Assembly: GCA_021442155.1 (NCBI GenBank)
Contig: CM038215.1
Span: 2,442,976-2,506,975, forward strand
DNA: 64,000 nt
Direction: 5' to 3'
Source of the DNA: Cymbidium sinense
Lineage: Eukaryota > Streptophyta > Magnoliopsida > Asparagales > Orchidaceae
Shown here: piece by piece, positions 1-12,690 of the stretch
How positions within the stretch are numbered: the first letter of the stretch is position 1
Layout of the letters: each line of letters begins with the position of its first letter
Notes under the pieces: model-generated
Database searches by the model: none
What the model was told of the DNA's origin: nothing
The model's input: only the letters and a program-made list of their open reading frames with translations
Made by a program: the position numbers and the translations under genes

Positions 1-700
1 ATGTGGTGTAGTAGGGTCACAAGGTTTCAACTAATTTCTCAAACCACTATCGCTTGTTATTGTCAAGTGTCTTCTTCAATATTTGGATGAGATTTTTGTT
101 GAAGGCTTCTACTAATCCATTTTCCCTCGGGTAGTTGATGGTAGAATATCTCCAATCTATGTTGTGTCTCCAGGAAAAGTTGTTGATCTTGGTGATCTTG
201 AATGCAGTACCATTATCAAATATAATTCATTGAGGCACTCCAAACCTATATACGATATGGTTCTTAAAAAACTAGAACACATGCTGAGTTGTGACCTATC
301 GGAGTAGAATCACCTTCGCCCATTTGGAAAAGTAGTCAGTAGCATCTAAGATGAACTGATGACCCTTGGAAGAATGAGGATCAATCATACTCACTATGTT
401 GGAACCCCAACACTCAAATGATTATGAGGCCAATCTAGGATGTAGAATGTTAGGTGGTTGGTGTAGGACCACACCGTGTATTTAACATTTGTGGCATTAC
501 GTAGTTGTATCCATGTAATTTTTTATCATCGATGGCCAGTAGTATCCTAGTCTCTTGATATTGGCTTTCATCTTTGGACCAGATTGGTTAGCTCCCCATA
601 ATCCTGAGTGTACCTCAATCACGATCTTACAGGTTTCATGCATGTCTGAACAACATTACCACATATGATCGAAAGACTATCGATACAAGACACCAAAGTG
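1..700 (-). pseudogene. Integrase region of element 1 (partial, decayed)
   Basis: Would join element cDNA to the host chromosome. On the minus strand I can read the core: ATDYFSKW with the first catalytic Asp codon at 335-337, FDNGT with the second Asp at 215-217, and NGLVEAFNK with the Glu at 107-109. The second Asp and the Glu are in one frame with exactly 35 residues between them, so the D,D35E triad is still legible. The N-terminal zinc finger lies at about 430-640 and keeps CHKC, but the following Gln codon reads TAA. Further stops occur (for example TGA just after the Leu codon of the LWAYR-like motif at the left edge). The C-terminal end is outside the window. Confidence 0.85.
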
Positions 701-769
701 CTCTCTACTACATCTAATGGGCTTAGGACTTCTCTTGAGGTAGTTTGCCTTTATTTAGGTAATCCATGA

Positions 770-1335
770 ATAGTTGCCTTCAATCTAACTCCTCATCCTT
801 CTTGGCAATGACAACCTCCCCTTCAAGAGAGTACTTTTTCATGAGTTCAATATCAATAAGAGATAAGACTTGTCTATTTTGGGCCTTTATTGATATGGCC
901 TCATCCTCCAAACATGTCAACACCTTGGCAAGCTTGGCTAAAGCATATGCTATAGTGTTCTCTCCATGAGGAATCTTATAAATGGTAACCTCTTGGATTT
1001 GGGCCAATAAGTTTGTGGTGTACTTATGGAAGTAATAGAGCTTGGGCCTTATAACCTTATAGGATCCAGCGATTTGGTTGATAACTGGCTAAGAAACTTT
1101 GAATATGTTGATGTTATGGATGCTTAGAGTAATGGCTAACTTTAGACTAGCAATTAAAACTTCATATTTAGCTTCATTATTGGTGTAAAGATTGGACAAA
1201 TGATATGAGAATCTCATCACATCATGGTCTAGAGTTAAGAGAACTATTCCTAGCCCTGCCTTTCATAAAATAGTAGGTTATGGTTCTTCTCCTCTTTGAG
1301 AGGAAGCCACACCATCAAAGTACATCTCCCAACAA
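770..1335 (-). pseudogene. Archaeal-type RNase H (second RNase H) of element 1
   Basis: Second RNase H domain, characteristic of Tat-lineage elements. Minus-strand reading gives WEMYFDGVASS (first catalytic Asp, near 1,320), TNNEAKYE (catalytic Glu, near 1,170), a segment where family members have GDSQLVVNQ but this copy reads KVS-stop-PVINQ (near 1,085-1,110), and HGENTIAYALAKLAK where the family has ADALAKL. Two catalytic-region aspartates are therefore lost and a TAG stop sits at the usual Gln codon. The stop and the Asp-to-Tyr change are shared with element 2. The 780-1,007 part remains open and continues into the spacer before integrase. Confidence 0.8.
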
Positions 1336-1900
1336 TGAGTGCTAGTATTCCCTAAGTTCATGATTTGTTCATTGTGGAGATCATCACTCAGTGGAGAGTT
1401 AATAGGAAGTGGGTGTGCTACTAAGAAATTTGCTAGTGCTTGTCCTTTCACCACATGAAGGGGTACAAAGGTAATGTTAAACTGTGAGAGGATCATGGAC
1501 ATTGGCTGTGTCATGAGATACTATAGTGGATTGATCCTAGAGATTAAGTACACCTTATGAGGAAGCATGTAGTGTTATAGCTTTTGGGATGCAAAGATTA
1601 AAGGTAGGCAATCATTCTCAATAGGTGGATAATTATCCTCAGTAGGGATTAGATGATGGCTGACATAGTAGAGTGTGTTTTCATTCCCTTCATCATTGGA
1701 TTTGGCCAACAAAGCACCAAGGGAATCATCTAACTCAGCAGTGTAAAGTATGAGCAGCTTGCCTGGGATAGGGTCTGCTAGAACCAGCGGTGTCATTAGG
1801 TAACGCTTGATGTCTTTGAAGGGATGCTCACACTTGTCATCCCACTTGAACTTGGCATCCTTTTTCATAAGAGCTGAGAATGGCTGACATCTTCCCGATA
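1336..1900 (-). pseudogene. Gypsy-type RNase H and connection of element 1
   Basis: The open stretch at 1,575-1,868 reads as the RT thumb plus gypsy RNase H: KFKWDDKCEHPFKDIKRYL, then a PGKLLILYTA-like strand and LDDSLGALL with the first RNase H Asp, ending ENDCLPLIFASQKL, where the usual EK-x-CLAL pattern is altered. It continues in 1,336-1,514 as the connection typical of this clade (ILSQFNITFVPLHVVKGQALANFL). A TAG stop in codons near 1,520 and frame changes separate the pieces. Residue patterns match Tat-type pol rather than copia or caulimovirid pol. Confidence 0.82.
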
Positions 1901-2660
1901 AGTTAGATATATATCATCTTAGATATGCCAACTTCCCTTAGAATGATCTTAGTTGAGTTAAACTTTTAAGGGTGACATTTTTAATATCGCATTGATCTTC
2001 TCTAGATCAATTTTGATTCTCTAGTGTTAGACAACAAACCCAAGAAATTTCTTTGAAGCTACTCTGAATGCACACATCAGGGGGTTCATTTTGAGGTTAA
2101 ATTGTCTTAATTATTTGAAAACTACTCTCAAGTGAAAGAGATGGTCTTCCTTTTCTCTACTTTTGACCACGAGATCATCGACATAGCACTCGACTTGATG
2201 ATGAATGAGTTCATCAAAGAATCAAGTCATAGTCCGCTGGTATGTAGCACATTCATTTTTAAGGCTGAAAGACTTGACCTCATAGCAATAGATTCCAATC
2301 GGGGTTCTAAAAGTAGTGTTTCTTACATCTTTAGGGGCCATCTTTATTTGGTTATATCTAGATGAGCCATCCATGGAAGACAAGACTACATGAGATGAGG
2401 CAATGTCCATAATCAGCTCCGGGATTGGTAGAGGAAATTCATCTTTTGGACATGCTTTATTTAAATCCTAAAATAGATGCATATATGAATATGGCCATTC
2501 TTTTTCTTTACTAGATGATGCTAGCTAATTAGGTACAGTATTTTTCTTCCTATATGAAGCCCTCATCGATCAATTTCTTGACTTCATAAATGACCTATTG
2601 TTCTATGTCTAATCACATGCGTCTAGGAGCTTGGTTGATAGGGTTAGCAGTAATCTCTAT
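1901..2660 (-). pseudogene. Reverse transcriptase of element 1 (YVDD retained)
   Basis: Would copy element RNA into cDNA. Minus-strand landmarks, N- to C-terminal: a FI-x-EEKY motif and KKKNGH near 2,490-2,560, DLNKACPKDEFPLP near 2,430-2,470, SSMDGSSRYNQIKMAP (first catalytic Asp in MDG, near 2,380), RTPIGIYCYEV, then VECYVDDLVV with the YVDD box at 2,174-2,185. The stretch 2,222-2,410 is open; it is followed by a TGA stop and then the YVDD box in the same frame. A stop also sits in the FI-x-E motif. The order and spacing are those of a Ty3/gypsy RT. Element 2 carries the same TGA at the same place but has lost the YVDD box. Confidence 0.87.
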
Positions 2661-3744
2661 TAAAAGTTTATGGACTGTTATGTCAGGAGCCAATCTAGGC
2701 ATCTCTTCATAACTCCATGCAATGTAATCCTTAAACTCAATCAATAGCCTAACTAAGTCATTGATTTTAATTTCATTCAACAATGAACTGATTTATGTTA
2801 GGTGTAGATCTTCTTCAGTTCTTAAGCTAATTTCCTTGAGCTCATCGATGGTTGACTTGATCTCTTCTTCGAACTCTGGTGGTGCATCTTTGACTTCAAA
2901 ATCATCTAGATCATTTGAAGATTCTAAGCACAACTCCTCATACGAGTTTATGTGATTTGAAAAGAACCTATCATATTCCAAATGATTGGCAATGCTTAAG
3001 TAGTAATCATCATCATCGATTGGACCCACTATACCGTATCCTAGTCCCAATCTTGATTGAGAGCTTTTGCATTTATTTTTCCATATTCTTTCAAAGTAGT
3101 CTGCCCTATGCTTTGACCAAGTGTGTGGGATTAACCCTATCTTTGCTAAATTGTGAATGCAAGGCAAGTACTAATCAAAAGTTAATTCTATAAAATCTTT
3201 ATATGAATCATCCTTGAGTTCTACATCAACTTCTTGACTTGAGGATGATGCTCCCAGATAGAACCTCTAAGTCTTCACATCTGTGGATGACTTATGGGCT
3301 TCCTTAACTACCAAACCCTTAGCTTTTTGAGAGAAAAGTGGGGCTAGAGCTAAGGTTCCTAATTGATGACTAACTATTTCACATATAGACTTGGCTACAC
3401 TTATACTTTGCTTTGGAGCCCGATCTTCAACACTATCTGGCTCATGTGTTACCTCCAAAGGAATCTACTGCTGAGAGGAGCTAGCTATTGTGCTAACCAT
3501 ATAAGACTCATCCTATGAACTTAATTCTAGGTCTATATGGATAGTAGGTGTACTCTTGATAGCTGGGACATATATTCTATTGAAGGGCCAATAACAAGGT
3601 TTTCCACCCCTGAGATTACCTCTAAATTGGCCTCTTCCTCTGCCTAGTGGAGGTCAGGTCATCTTACCCATATGTTTGAATGGAGTAACGAACTATAGGT
3701 GTTATCTAATGTAAGCTCCACTTCCTCCTCTAAGTCTATTTTTG
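2661..3744 (-). pseudogene. Protease-RT linker with GLGY motif, element 1
   Basis: The stretch 2,793-3,167 is open for 124 codons. It carries WSKHRADYFERIW, then SQSRLGLGYG, then an acidic segment (DDDDYY, EEEIKSTIDELKE). A glycine-rich GLGY motif in the stretch between protease and RT is common in Tat-type and related polyproteins, but no catalytic function is assigned to it here. A second open piece (3,267-3,458) has no recognisable domain. Its homologue in element 2 lies at about 56,440-57,420, with more frameshifts. Confidence 0.65.
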
Positions 3745-3826
3745 CTCCCTTTTTTTATTCATTTTCTCTTTTCTTTTTCTATTTCTCTTTCTTTTTCTTT
3801 TTCTTTTTCTTTTATTTTTAAACTTT
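3745..3826. repeat. Pyrimidine-rich low-complexity tract (coding Lys/Glu on minus strand)
   Basis: A run of C/T on the plus strand with TTTTTC/TTTCTC steps. On the minus strand it would encode a Lys/Glu-rich stretch just after the protease. Element 2 has the equivalent tract at about 57,478-57,536, reading IKEKEKEKKEKKKKK. It is probably a slippage-prone coding microsatellite of the family. Confidence 0.8.
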
Positions 3827-4085
3827 AGCCAAGTTCACGAGAATAGACTTGTTGATTTTGAGAGAGGTGGTAAGCTACATCCTCATATATGTCGGCCTTG
3901 TAAACTATAAATGGCTTGAGATCTCCTTTGACATAGTAGACGATCCCACCTCTCATGAACTTCATACACTGATGTAGAGAGGATGGAACTATGTTTTTCT
4001 CACGTATGCATGCCTCCCAACAAAGCGTTGAAAGTTGTACCTCCAATCATTTATCTCCAAGGGAAACACTATGGAGCCTAAGGCC
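3825..4085 (-). pseudogene. Protease C-terminal half of element 1
   Basis: Minus-strand reading gives GSIVFPLEIN at the right edge, then a CWEACIREKNIVPSSLHQCMKF segment corresponding to the family pattern LLGRPWIH-x-x-x-x-VPSSLHQ-x-xKF, then VYYVKGDLKPF. This is the flap-to-C-terminal part of a retropepsin-type protease of the Tat group. It stops abruptly at 4,085, where LTR A begins, and the reading GERALGSIVFPLEI continues in frame across to 11,629. The coding sequence was therefore contiguous before the LTR inserted. Confidence 0.8.
4081..4085. other. Left target-site duplication of LTR A (AGGCC)
   Basis: AGGCC here is repeated exactly at 11,629-11,633 on the other side of LTR A. A 5-bp duplication is typical of Ty3/gypsy integration. 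Confidence 0.8.
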
Positions 4086-5472
4086 TATTGATCACTTTTA
4101 GTGTATGGATTCAATCTTCCCATCTTAGACTTAGGAGTATTCTAGACACTAAGACTTCCCTAGTCATAAGACACTTCTAACAATTAGGTAGACACTTAAC
4201 GTAAGCCTAAAGACTTAGAAGGGTTTACCATAGGATTAGGTTATGCCTTAGGCATTAGGATAATCCACCTACCCTACAACCCAAATCCAATCCATGTTCA
4301 CCTTCTCAAACCAAAACTCAAGTTCAATTTGAACATCAAATTCAACTCCAAATTCAAACCCAAATTCCAAAACCAAATGATTGAAGCCCATGATCAAATC
4401 CGAACTTGAAACCTTTCCTAAGCCATATGACCTATCCCGTGGACTTAGCCAAATCTTAATCCAAATCAATCCAAAATCAATTAATTTTGTCATAATCAAT
4501 TTATATCTTCAATCATATTCCTAAATATAAGTCAAATCAACATTCAAGTGATCAAAACTAAATCAAATTAAATCAAAACCCTTCCTAAGCCATATGACCT
4601 ATCCCATGGACTTGATCAAATCTTAATCCAAATCAAGTCAAACTCAATTGATTTTCTCACAAATCAATCAAATTTTCAATCATATTCACAAATTTAAATA
4701 AAATATACATTTAAATCATCAAAAAGTAAGCCAAGCCAACTAAACCCAATTAGTCCACTTGACCCAAAGTGACCAATCTGACCTATTTGAGATAAGTTCT
4801 AATCCTACCAAAATTTGATTGAACCAAGCCGATAAAAACTCCCATCATGATTGTTGATCACCCTAGGTTGATCTAATTGTCATAAATTGGGTCAAACCAA
4901 GTCAACTTGGTCATTTGACCAAGTCACTTAACCAATATGAAGCCAAACTAGCCAAATTACCTAAGCCAAATCCCTTGAAACCAAGATTCATACCAAATAA
5001 AATCAATATTTGAATATGACTTGACCTTCAATTGAGTCAAACTAAACCCAATTGGCCCTCTTGACCCAAGTGACCCAAATTGACTTAAAATAATAAATTG
5101 GGTCAAATCAAAATATAAACCAAATTGATTGTAATGGCTTAAGTTCATTCCAAATTGATTGTAGAACTTGACCAAAGCCATGATTGGACCCAATTGAATC
5201 CAATTGACCTACTTAGCCCAAATTGACCTAAAGGTTAAGTTATCCTAAATCAAAACTAAAATAATTGAAACCAAAGCCTACAATCATCTTCAATTGATCA
5301 ACTAAACCAAAACCAACTAACTTTGGCCAATTTGGTCAAATTGGTTAATAACCATTTGACCCAAATGAATTCAAATGAGCCAAAATCAAATCTAAGCCAA
5401 ACTAAACCAAACTAATTGAACCAAAACATCTAAAATGATCTTATGAACTTAACTTAACCCTTGGGGCCTAAT

Positions 5473-5488
5473 TTGACCAATTGGTCAA
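5473..5488. promoter_or_regulatory. 16-bp perfect palindrome with two opposed W-box cores (LTR A)
   Basis: TTGACCAATTGGTCAA equals its own reverse complement and holds a TTGACC core on each strand. The same 16 bp occur in LTR B (50,270-50,285) and LTR C (59,487-59,502). TTGAC[C/T] is the WRKY-binding W-box. It sits in a stretch where TTGACC and GGTCAA recur many times. A regulatory role is inference. Confidence 0.45.
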
Positions 5489-6552
5489 CTTGACCCAACC
5501 TAACCCAATTTGACCTAAATGAGTTAAATTGAGCAAAACCTAACCAAATCAATTCCAATTGACTTGAAATTTGGGCTAACCCACTTTTGGCTCATTTCAA
5601 ATATAGCCAAATCAAATCCAATGCCAAATGATCATTCTACCATTGGATCAAGGGCATCACATGAGGAAAATCACCCATGTAAGTGGTCATTTCCAATTCT
5701 TGGCCACTTGGTATTCTCCCAATGGTCCACCTAAGTACCTAGGACACTGACCAACCTAACCAAAGGGGTAGTTAGATCATCCATTACCCATGAGAGATGA
5801 AATCACCTCACCCTCCCCATTGGAGAATTTGAAACCCATAGGACACCCATCATTCCTCCTTGTCAGCCACCTCAACACCTTCAACCAACCAAGCAGAGCC
5901 AACTCACCTCCTCCCTGCCAACCAAGACTCCCTAAGATCACTGGATGGTCACTAGAAGCCAAACCCAATCCCACCATCCAGTAAAGATGGATGGGGGTAT
6001 ACACCACCTCATTTCCACTCAAACACACACAAAAATCATTCTTCAGAGCCCTAGATACTCAGGATGAGCACGCTAGAGCCATTCCCTAAGCTCCCAAGCT
6101 CGTTCCTCGATCAAAAAATACCATTCCCATATGTCCTAAAATAGGACACTCCCATTTCTGACCTAACATACCCATTTCTCCATCCAACTTAAATTAACTT
6201 TGTACGCACCTTCCCTATGCCTCATCGAGCCAGAATGAATCATATCCCAAGCTTTCTGAGCATCGGAGGTGGGACTTTGATCAAAGTTGAGCTCCAAATC
6301 ATGAGTTTGTGGCCTTTCGAGCGAATGTCAAAGTTTTGATCTAATTATTGCTTAACATGGATTCTTCTCAACTAGATGAAGCTTCCTTAATCATTTGAGC
6401 CATCGGTCTTGAGCTTTGGTGAGGTATGCTTCCAAATTCGATCCTTAGGCAAAAATGGGTTGGACCTTTTTGAAGAAAACTTGCATCTTGTTTGATCTTG
6501 ACCATTAGATCCCCTCTGATCGATGTCGTTAGGGTGTGGGATCCTTTTGGAG

Positions 6553-6582
6553 TTGATTCGAGCTCGGGTAAGCTCGAATCAA
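6553..6582. repeat. Inverted repeat, 12-bp stem and 6-base loop, LTR A
   Basis: Arms TTGATTCGAGCT and AGCTCGAATCAA flank the loop CGGGTA. LTR C has the same site with mismatches (about 60,490-60,518). It could be a structured element in LTR RNA or a binding site. Confidence 0.5.
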
Positions 6583-8260
6583 GTGAGCAATGGCAGACAA
6601 ACTCCATTCTCCCTCACTCACGTGACATTAGATCACACACTATCCATTTGCTTGATCATAATGGACAATCGTGATTAGATCTGCTAGATAAATATGATTT
6701 AATCCTATTAAGTTGCGAGATTAATCGTAGCTGTCCAGCCTTAAATCAAACTAAGACTGGAAAGCACATCCACCGCCACCACAAAGGTGCTAAGTTGGAT
6801 AAGTTTTAAGTAGCCAATCCTAGGGCACCACGTGGAAAGTGTGCCACATCAGCGTGCCACATGGCACCAATAGGATTAGGCTTTAATTATGCATAATTAA
6901 TAATTTTTAATGGGTGGAACTTCTAAAACTTATTAAAAAATCATAGAGAAATAAAAAATGCAAATAAACACTCATTTTAAAGGTATTTCAAAGGTGAATT
7001 AATTAAAAATGATCTTAACTAATTTTGAATAGTAATTAATGTTTACTTACAAAATTATTTAGCTTAATTACTCCTTAATGACTTGAGCAATTAATCCTAA
7101 TTTTTATGGGTTAATTTAATGGGATGACCTCTATCTCCCATGATTTTCTTAGGATTTATTGCTCTCTTAATTAATAAAATTGACTAATTAAACCTTAACT
7201 ACTCTTTTAAGTTGATTAATTAATCCCATGAAGTAAAATAAATTAATTAAGTTTATTAATCATTGTTCAATAGTAAGTGAACTAAGGAATAGGGTTGGGA
7301 CCCCATTCCCTAAGTTCATTTCACACTTTTTTAAAATGAAATTAATTAAGATTTAATAAATTAATTAAAAGACTTAATCAAATTGAAATCATAATCACAG
7401 TAGACATTAATTAAATCGTGGTAGTTCTTTATGTTTTTAATAACCTAAAAGAGTTTAATGAAATTATGGTTAGTCCACATCTATGGGAAAATCATAAAAG
7501 TAATTAATTAAGTCCCTTAATCTAATTAACTATTAATCTTGAGCCAACTGCATTAGGCCCCTTTTATTTCCTAAGATCATTACAAGTTTATTTTCCTTGC
7601 ATATCATGTCGGCACATAATTATTTAGTTAATTACTTTAAGGTGACATAGGTAAGGGTAATTAATTCATCTAATTAAGGCTTCAACTTAATTAAACCATT
7701 AAGGGCTCAATGTAATCAACCCATAAAATCAACTTAATTACATTTCCTTAAATTAAATCAAATCACTAATGTGGGATGGGTTTAAAATAGCAAGTAATTA
7801 TTTCTCTTCTCCTCTTTAAATAAAATCAAATCCAAAACTTAATTAATAAAGAAGCTTTAGTTCGCTTTAAACAATCTTATTTAATTTGATTGTCCTTAAG
7901 AACTAGTTTGGTTGAATGAATCACATGCTTATATTTGATTGTCCTCTTTCCAATCATGTTAAATTTGGTGTCTCATTTGAATTCATGCATCCATCTTTTC
8001 AAAATCAAGTAAAAGATAATGGATTTCCTTTATGTAAGCTTACATGTGTTGATTTAATTTAATATATGCATGGCTATTATCACTATTAAATCCAAATGTA
8101 TTTTTTGAAAGCTTATAAAAGAATAATAATATGTGTTATGATGCAATTTATGAATACATAAGAAATGCATGTGCATATAGCTTAAGTGTATGAATGTTGA
8201 GCTCTCTTTCCTATATTCATGTGTTGATTTATAAAAGATTGAATGGTAATGGGTATATAA

Positions 8261-8990
<730 letters not shown>

Positions 8991-11628
8991 GTCCTTTTTG
9001 TATAAGAAATTGGATAAAGTTTTAAATTAATATTTTTAAATAATTAAATCAAATAAAACATAAATTCTAAACATACACCTACATTCATCATTTGAGTGTG
9101 CTAAAATATGTTGCATGTATAGATACACTTAGGATTAAATCAAATGCATGTTATATGATGGAAAGGAATGAATTAATATATGCCATGTGGTAGTAATTGA
9201 ATTAAATTAATCTTGAGATGCCTTTCATTTTGAATAGGATTATTTAAAGTCAACCTAAACTTAGGATTAAATAAATCATTTAATAAGCATTCACTAAAGA
9301 GAACTAAATCAAATTAATATACTTTAGAAAGTGACTTAATTTAGGATGAAAGAGGGAAATCCTCTTTTCCTCTCTTTATAACACTTAGTTGCTATGTGTA
9401 ATCAAATGAAAAAAATAACCCAAATTAAAATTCTCAAATCAATTAAACTACTTCAGGTGAAATCAACCTTTCATGTTAAATTGAATCCTTATACACTTAG
9501 ACAATACAACACTAATGCCAAACAAGACTTACCACACAAGCCTTAATACACACATTAGAATTAAGTCACCACTTTTAGCTCTAAGTTAGGATGGTGTATG
9601 ATGTGATGTATGTTTTATTTTATGATGTATTATTTTAGATTGGATGTTAGGGTGTATGCTTCATAGACTGGATGATAGGCCAATATTATCTTAATCATAT
9701 TTTCTACAAGAGATTGTGCTTAAGAGATGCTTAAAAATAAATGTGAATGCTCTTTTTGTAAGTTGCTTTAATCTTTAAGCATAATCCAAGTTAGGATAGG
9801 TGGGCTTAGTTACCCATGTGTAGAGTGCTAAGTCTAAATTATAAATACAATTACTTGGGTTTATATGTATGTTTAGCTAACCTCTATTTTGCAGGTATAG
9901 TTAGATTTACTTTTCCCACATAAATGTAATTTTTCTAATTGGAATTAGGATTAGTGCTATGGGGGGATTAGGATGAGTAGTGGCAAGAAGGCTTTATCCT
10001 AGGGTGCCCTATGATACCTTTGAAGCAAACACCATCCAAATCAAAGAAGGAACCAAATCAGAAATGGTGATATGAAGAAAGAAGACCCCTATAGCATTTA
10101 ATACAATTATAATTATTCTTTCATATTCCAGGTTGTATAAAGGTAGAGCTCAGCTACCCATCTTTTCTCTTTGGTTTATGCATGGTACCGGTACCGGCCT
10201 TTTATTCTTTTATGATAGTTTATATAATTGTTTGATGTTATGTTTACATTCTGCATTAGGACAACATGCTTTTCATAATTTCTTAAATGATTGATGCTTT
10301 AATGTGTGGCTTGGATACGATTAGGCTATTAGGATAAAAATAACTTTTCTACTCAACTAATCACTCATAACTAAATTTTAAAATAGCTCATAACCTCATC
10401 ATAAAGCCTAAGACATAAATAAGATAATTAAAAGATTTAGCATCCCTTTAGTTGTATGGGTGTATGTTTCACATCATGCATGCATATTCTTTCTCTATTG
10501 AACATGAAGGATCTCCATCCTTGCTCGATAAAGGAATGCTTGACTTGAGAGGGCATCCCTTTTATGGAGAACATCTTCTTCTAGTTGATTTGACCCATAA
10601 CCTATTTCATCATGCATTTAGGCATAAGAATCCTAAAGCTTCTCTCAAAATAATGTGTCTAAAATAAAATAAAATTTGAAAAGATTTTACATCTATAGAT
10701 TAAGTCATATGTTCATACCACTCATGCTCTAGTCTCTTAAGGAGTGTGTTTAGTACTTTAGTCTCTTTCTAATTAAATAACTACGCTAGTTACCATGCAA
10801 TTCATAAGACCGGACTACATGATTTTAAAATAGTAGAAGGAGTTAGTTGGTCCAGGTGGTTATAAGTCCAGAAGTCAGACAATTTATTCTCTCTTATGGA
10901 GGTAAACCCTTATGTCCACCTATGGCTTAGATTAAGTCATGCTTTAGCTCATACTAAAGCTCCCTAGATTTAGGATCCGAGGTAGCTATTTCTTTTAGGC
11001 TATGAGCATAAATCCTCACCTCTTAGGCTTTCCCACAACCCTGTGTTGGTGGATTATAAGCCTTAGTAATCTAATTAAATTTCAACTAAAAATATATAAA
11101 TCTCCTCAACTTCAAAATTATAAAGCCCAACCATAGAATAGATTGGAATGCTCCCTAGGCTTCCTAGTGTCATGATTATTTCCTACTTATTTCATTTGGA
11201 TTCCAAAAGTAATTCTTCTTCTTGAACTTTCCCACTTGATTTTCCAAATACAACCAATCATTTGGTAGTCTAACCTTGAAATCTTTGGAGATGATAATTG
11301 TCTACTTTAATCAAGAGAATTCTTATGAAATTTCATTTCCTAAGATGTAATTAACTATGGAGGCTTACCACCATAGGGAACTTAGGAACTTGGTTTAATA
11401 TAAACTCTACTTTATTCATCCATATAAAGTAAGGGGAAAATCTTTGGTACATTCGAAGACCCATCATGCCTTAGAAGTTCTTATTACATGATTAGGTCCA
11501 TTGTAGGGTGATGCCTCTATCTTTTGAGATAGTACATCATACCTCAATGTTATACCCGATCACCTCAAAACTACCCCTACGATGCATTGGTGTCCCCCAC
11601 TCCCCATACATCCAAAATAAACACCACA

Positions 11629-11765
11629 AGGCCCTCTCACCTTGTTCATTAAATCCTCTCAACATCATCCTTTCTTTTTGGAGTTTGGAGATGTCGAACC
11701 TAAAGTAGGCAATGATCCCAGATCAACATCCATTGTAATGCAAAGAGGTATTTGTGCTCTAGTCC
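11629..11765 (-). pseudogene. Protease N-terminal half of element 1, beyond LTR A
   Basis: Starts with the second AGGCC target copy. Minus-strand reading gives D-L-G-S (GATCTGGGATCA at 11,713-11,724), resembling the D-x-G-S/A active site of retropepsins. After a frame change it gives FRFDISKLQKERMMLRGFNEQGERALGSI, the family pattern before the protease flap (L-x-K-x-x-M-x-x-x-GFN/D). It joins in frame with the fragment ending at 4,085. Further right the sequence passes into telomere-like repeats, so gag and the upstream region are missing from this copy. Confidence 0.75.
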
Positions 11766-12420
11766 CAAGAGTAAGTCTTCATGTAACTAAATAATGAAAA
11801 ATAAACCAATAAACCTAAAACTAAACTAAAAATAATTAAAATAAACCTAAAAGCCTAAACTTAAATTAAGAATAAAATAAACCTCTACCTAGACTAAATA
11901 AACTAAACTAAAATAAATAAAACTTAAACCTAAACCTAAACTTAAACTAAACCTGAACTTGAACCTAAATTAAATAAAATAAATTAAACTAAATTATATC
12001 TAAGCCTAAACTTAAAAATAAAACCTAAAAATAAACCTAAAATAAAAACATAAAACCTAAACCTAAATAAATAAATCTAAACATAAAAATAAAAAATAAA
12101 ACCTAAACATAAAAAATAAAATAAAAATAAAACTCAACTAAAAAATAAACCTAAACCTAAACCTAAAATAAACTAAAATAAAAAAACCTAAACTAAAATA
12201 AATAAACATAAAATAAATAAACTAAACTAAATAAATATAAAATAAACCTAAATAAAATAAAAATTAAATTAAACTAAATTAAATAAAATAAATAAACTAA
12301 ACCTGGGTTTATTTAATTTAAAAAAAACCATAAACACTAAATCCCAAAACCAAAATAAAAAAATAAAAAATAAAGACTAAACCCTATATTACCACCAAAT
12401 CTTAACTAACCCAAAACCCT

Positions 12421-12690
12421 ATTTAACCCACCCTCCCTCCAAACCCTAAATCCTACCCCAAACTCACCCTGACCTTGACAGGCCACACTCTAAACCCCAC
12501 CCTGGGCCAAATGGGCCACTAAACCTAAACTCTAAACCTGGGCCACAGCTACAGGCCCACTGAGCCCAGGCCCCCAACCTGGGCCCTAAACCCTCCTGGC
12601 CCAAAAAACACAGCCAAACACCCTGGGCTACCCTAAACCTGGGCTGGGCCCTAAACCCCTAAAAACCTAAACAAACTTAAAACCTAAACC
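12421..12690. repeat. GC-rich island with clustered TGGGCC/TGGGCT motifs
   Basis: Inside an otherwise A-rich array, this stretch holds about ten TGGGCC, TGGGCT or complementary motifs between 12,500 and 12,660, interleaved with AAACCCTA-type units. TGGGCY (site II) beside telo-boxes is a known promoter pattern of plant ribosomal-protein and cell-cycle genes. Here there is no gene next to it, and it may be a mutational by-product of the repeat. Confidence 0.55.

Noticed and set aside
2132..3193. Plus-strand frames at 2,132-2,365, 2,761-2,955 and 2,915-3,193
   Set aside because: Opposite-strand shadows of RT and linker coding of element 1.
5777..6028. Overlapping frames on both strands in LTR A (5,777-6,028 minus, 5,790-5,984 plus) and in LTR B (50,686-51,238)
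   Set aside because: The homologous stretches of the other LTR copies are broken by indels and give unrelated peptides.
10184..10200. GGTACCGGTACC palindrome in LTR A
   Set aside because: The homologous positions in B and C do not keep it, so it looks like a chance duplication of GGTACC.
11766..11800. Gag of element 1 beyond the protease fragment
   Set aside because: No gag-like or zinc-knuckle (CCHC) coding was found; sequence turns into telomere-like repeat immediately.
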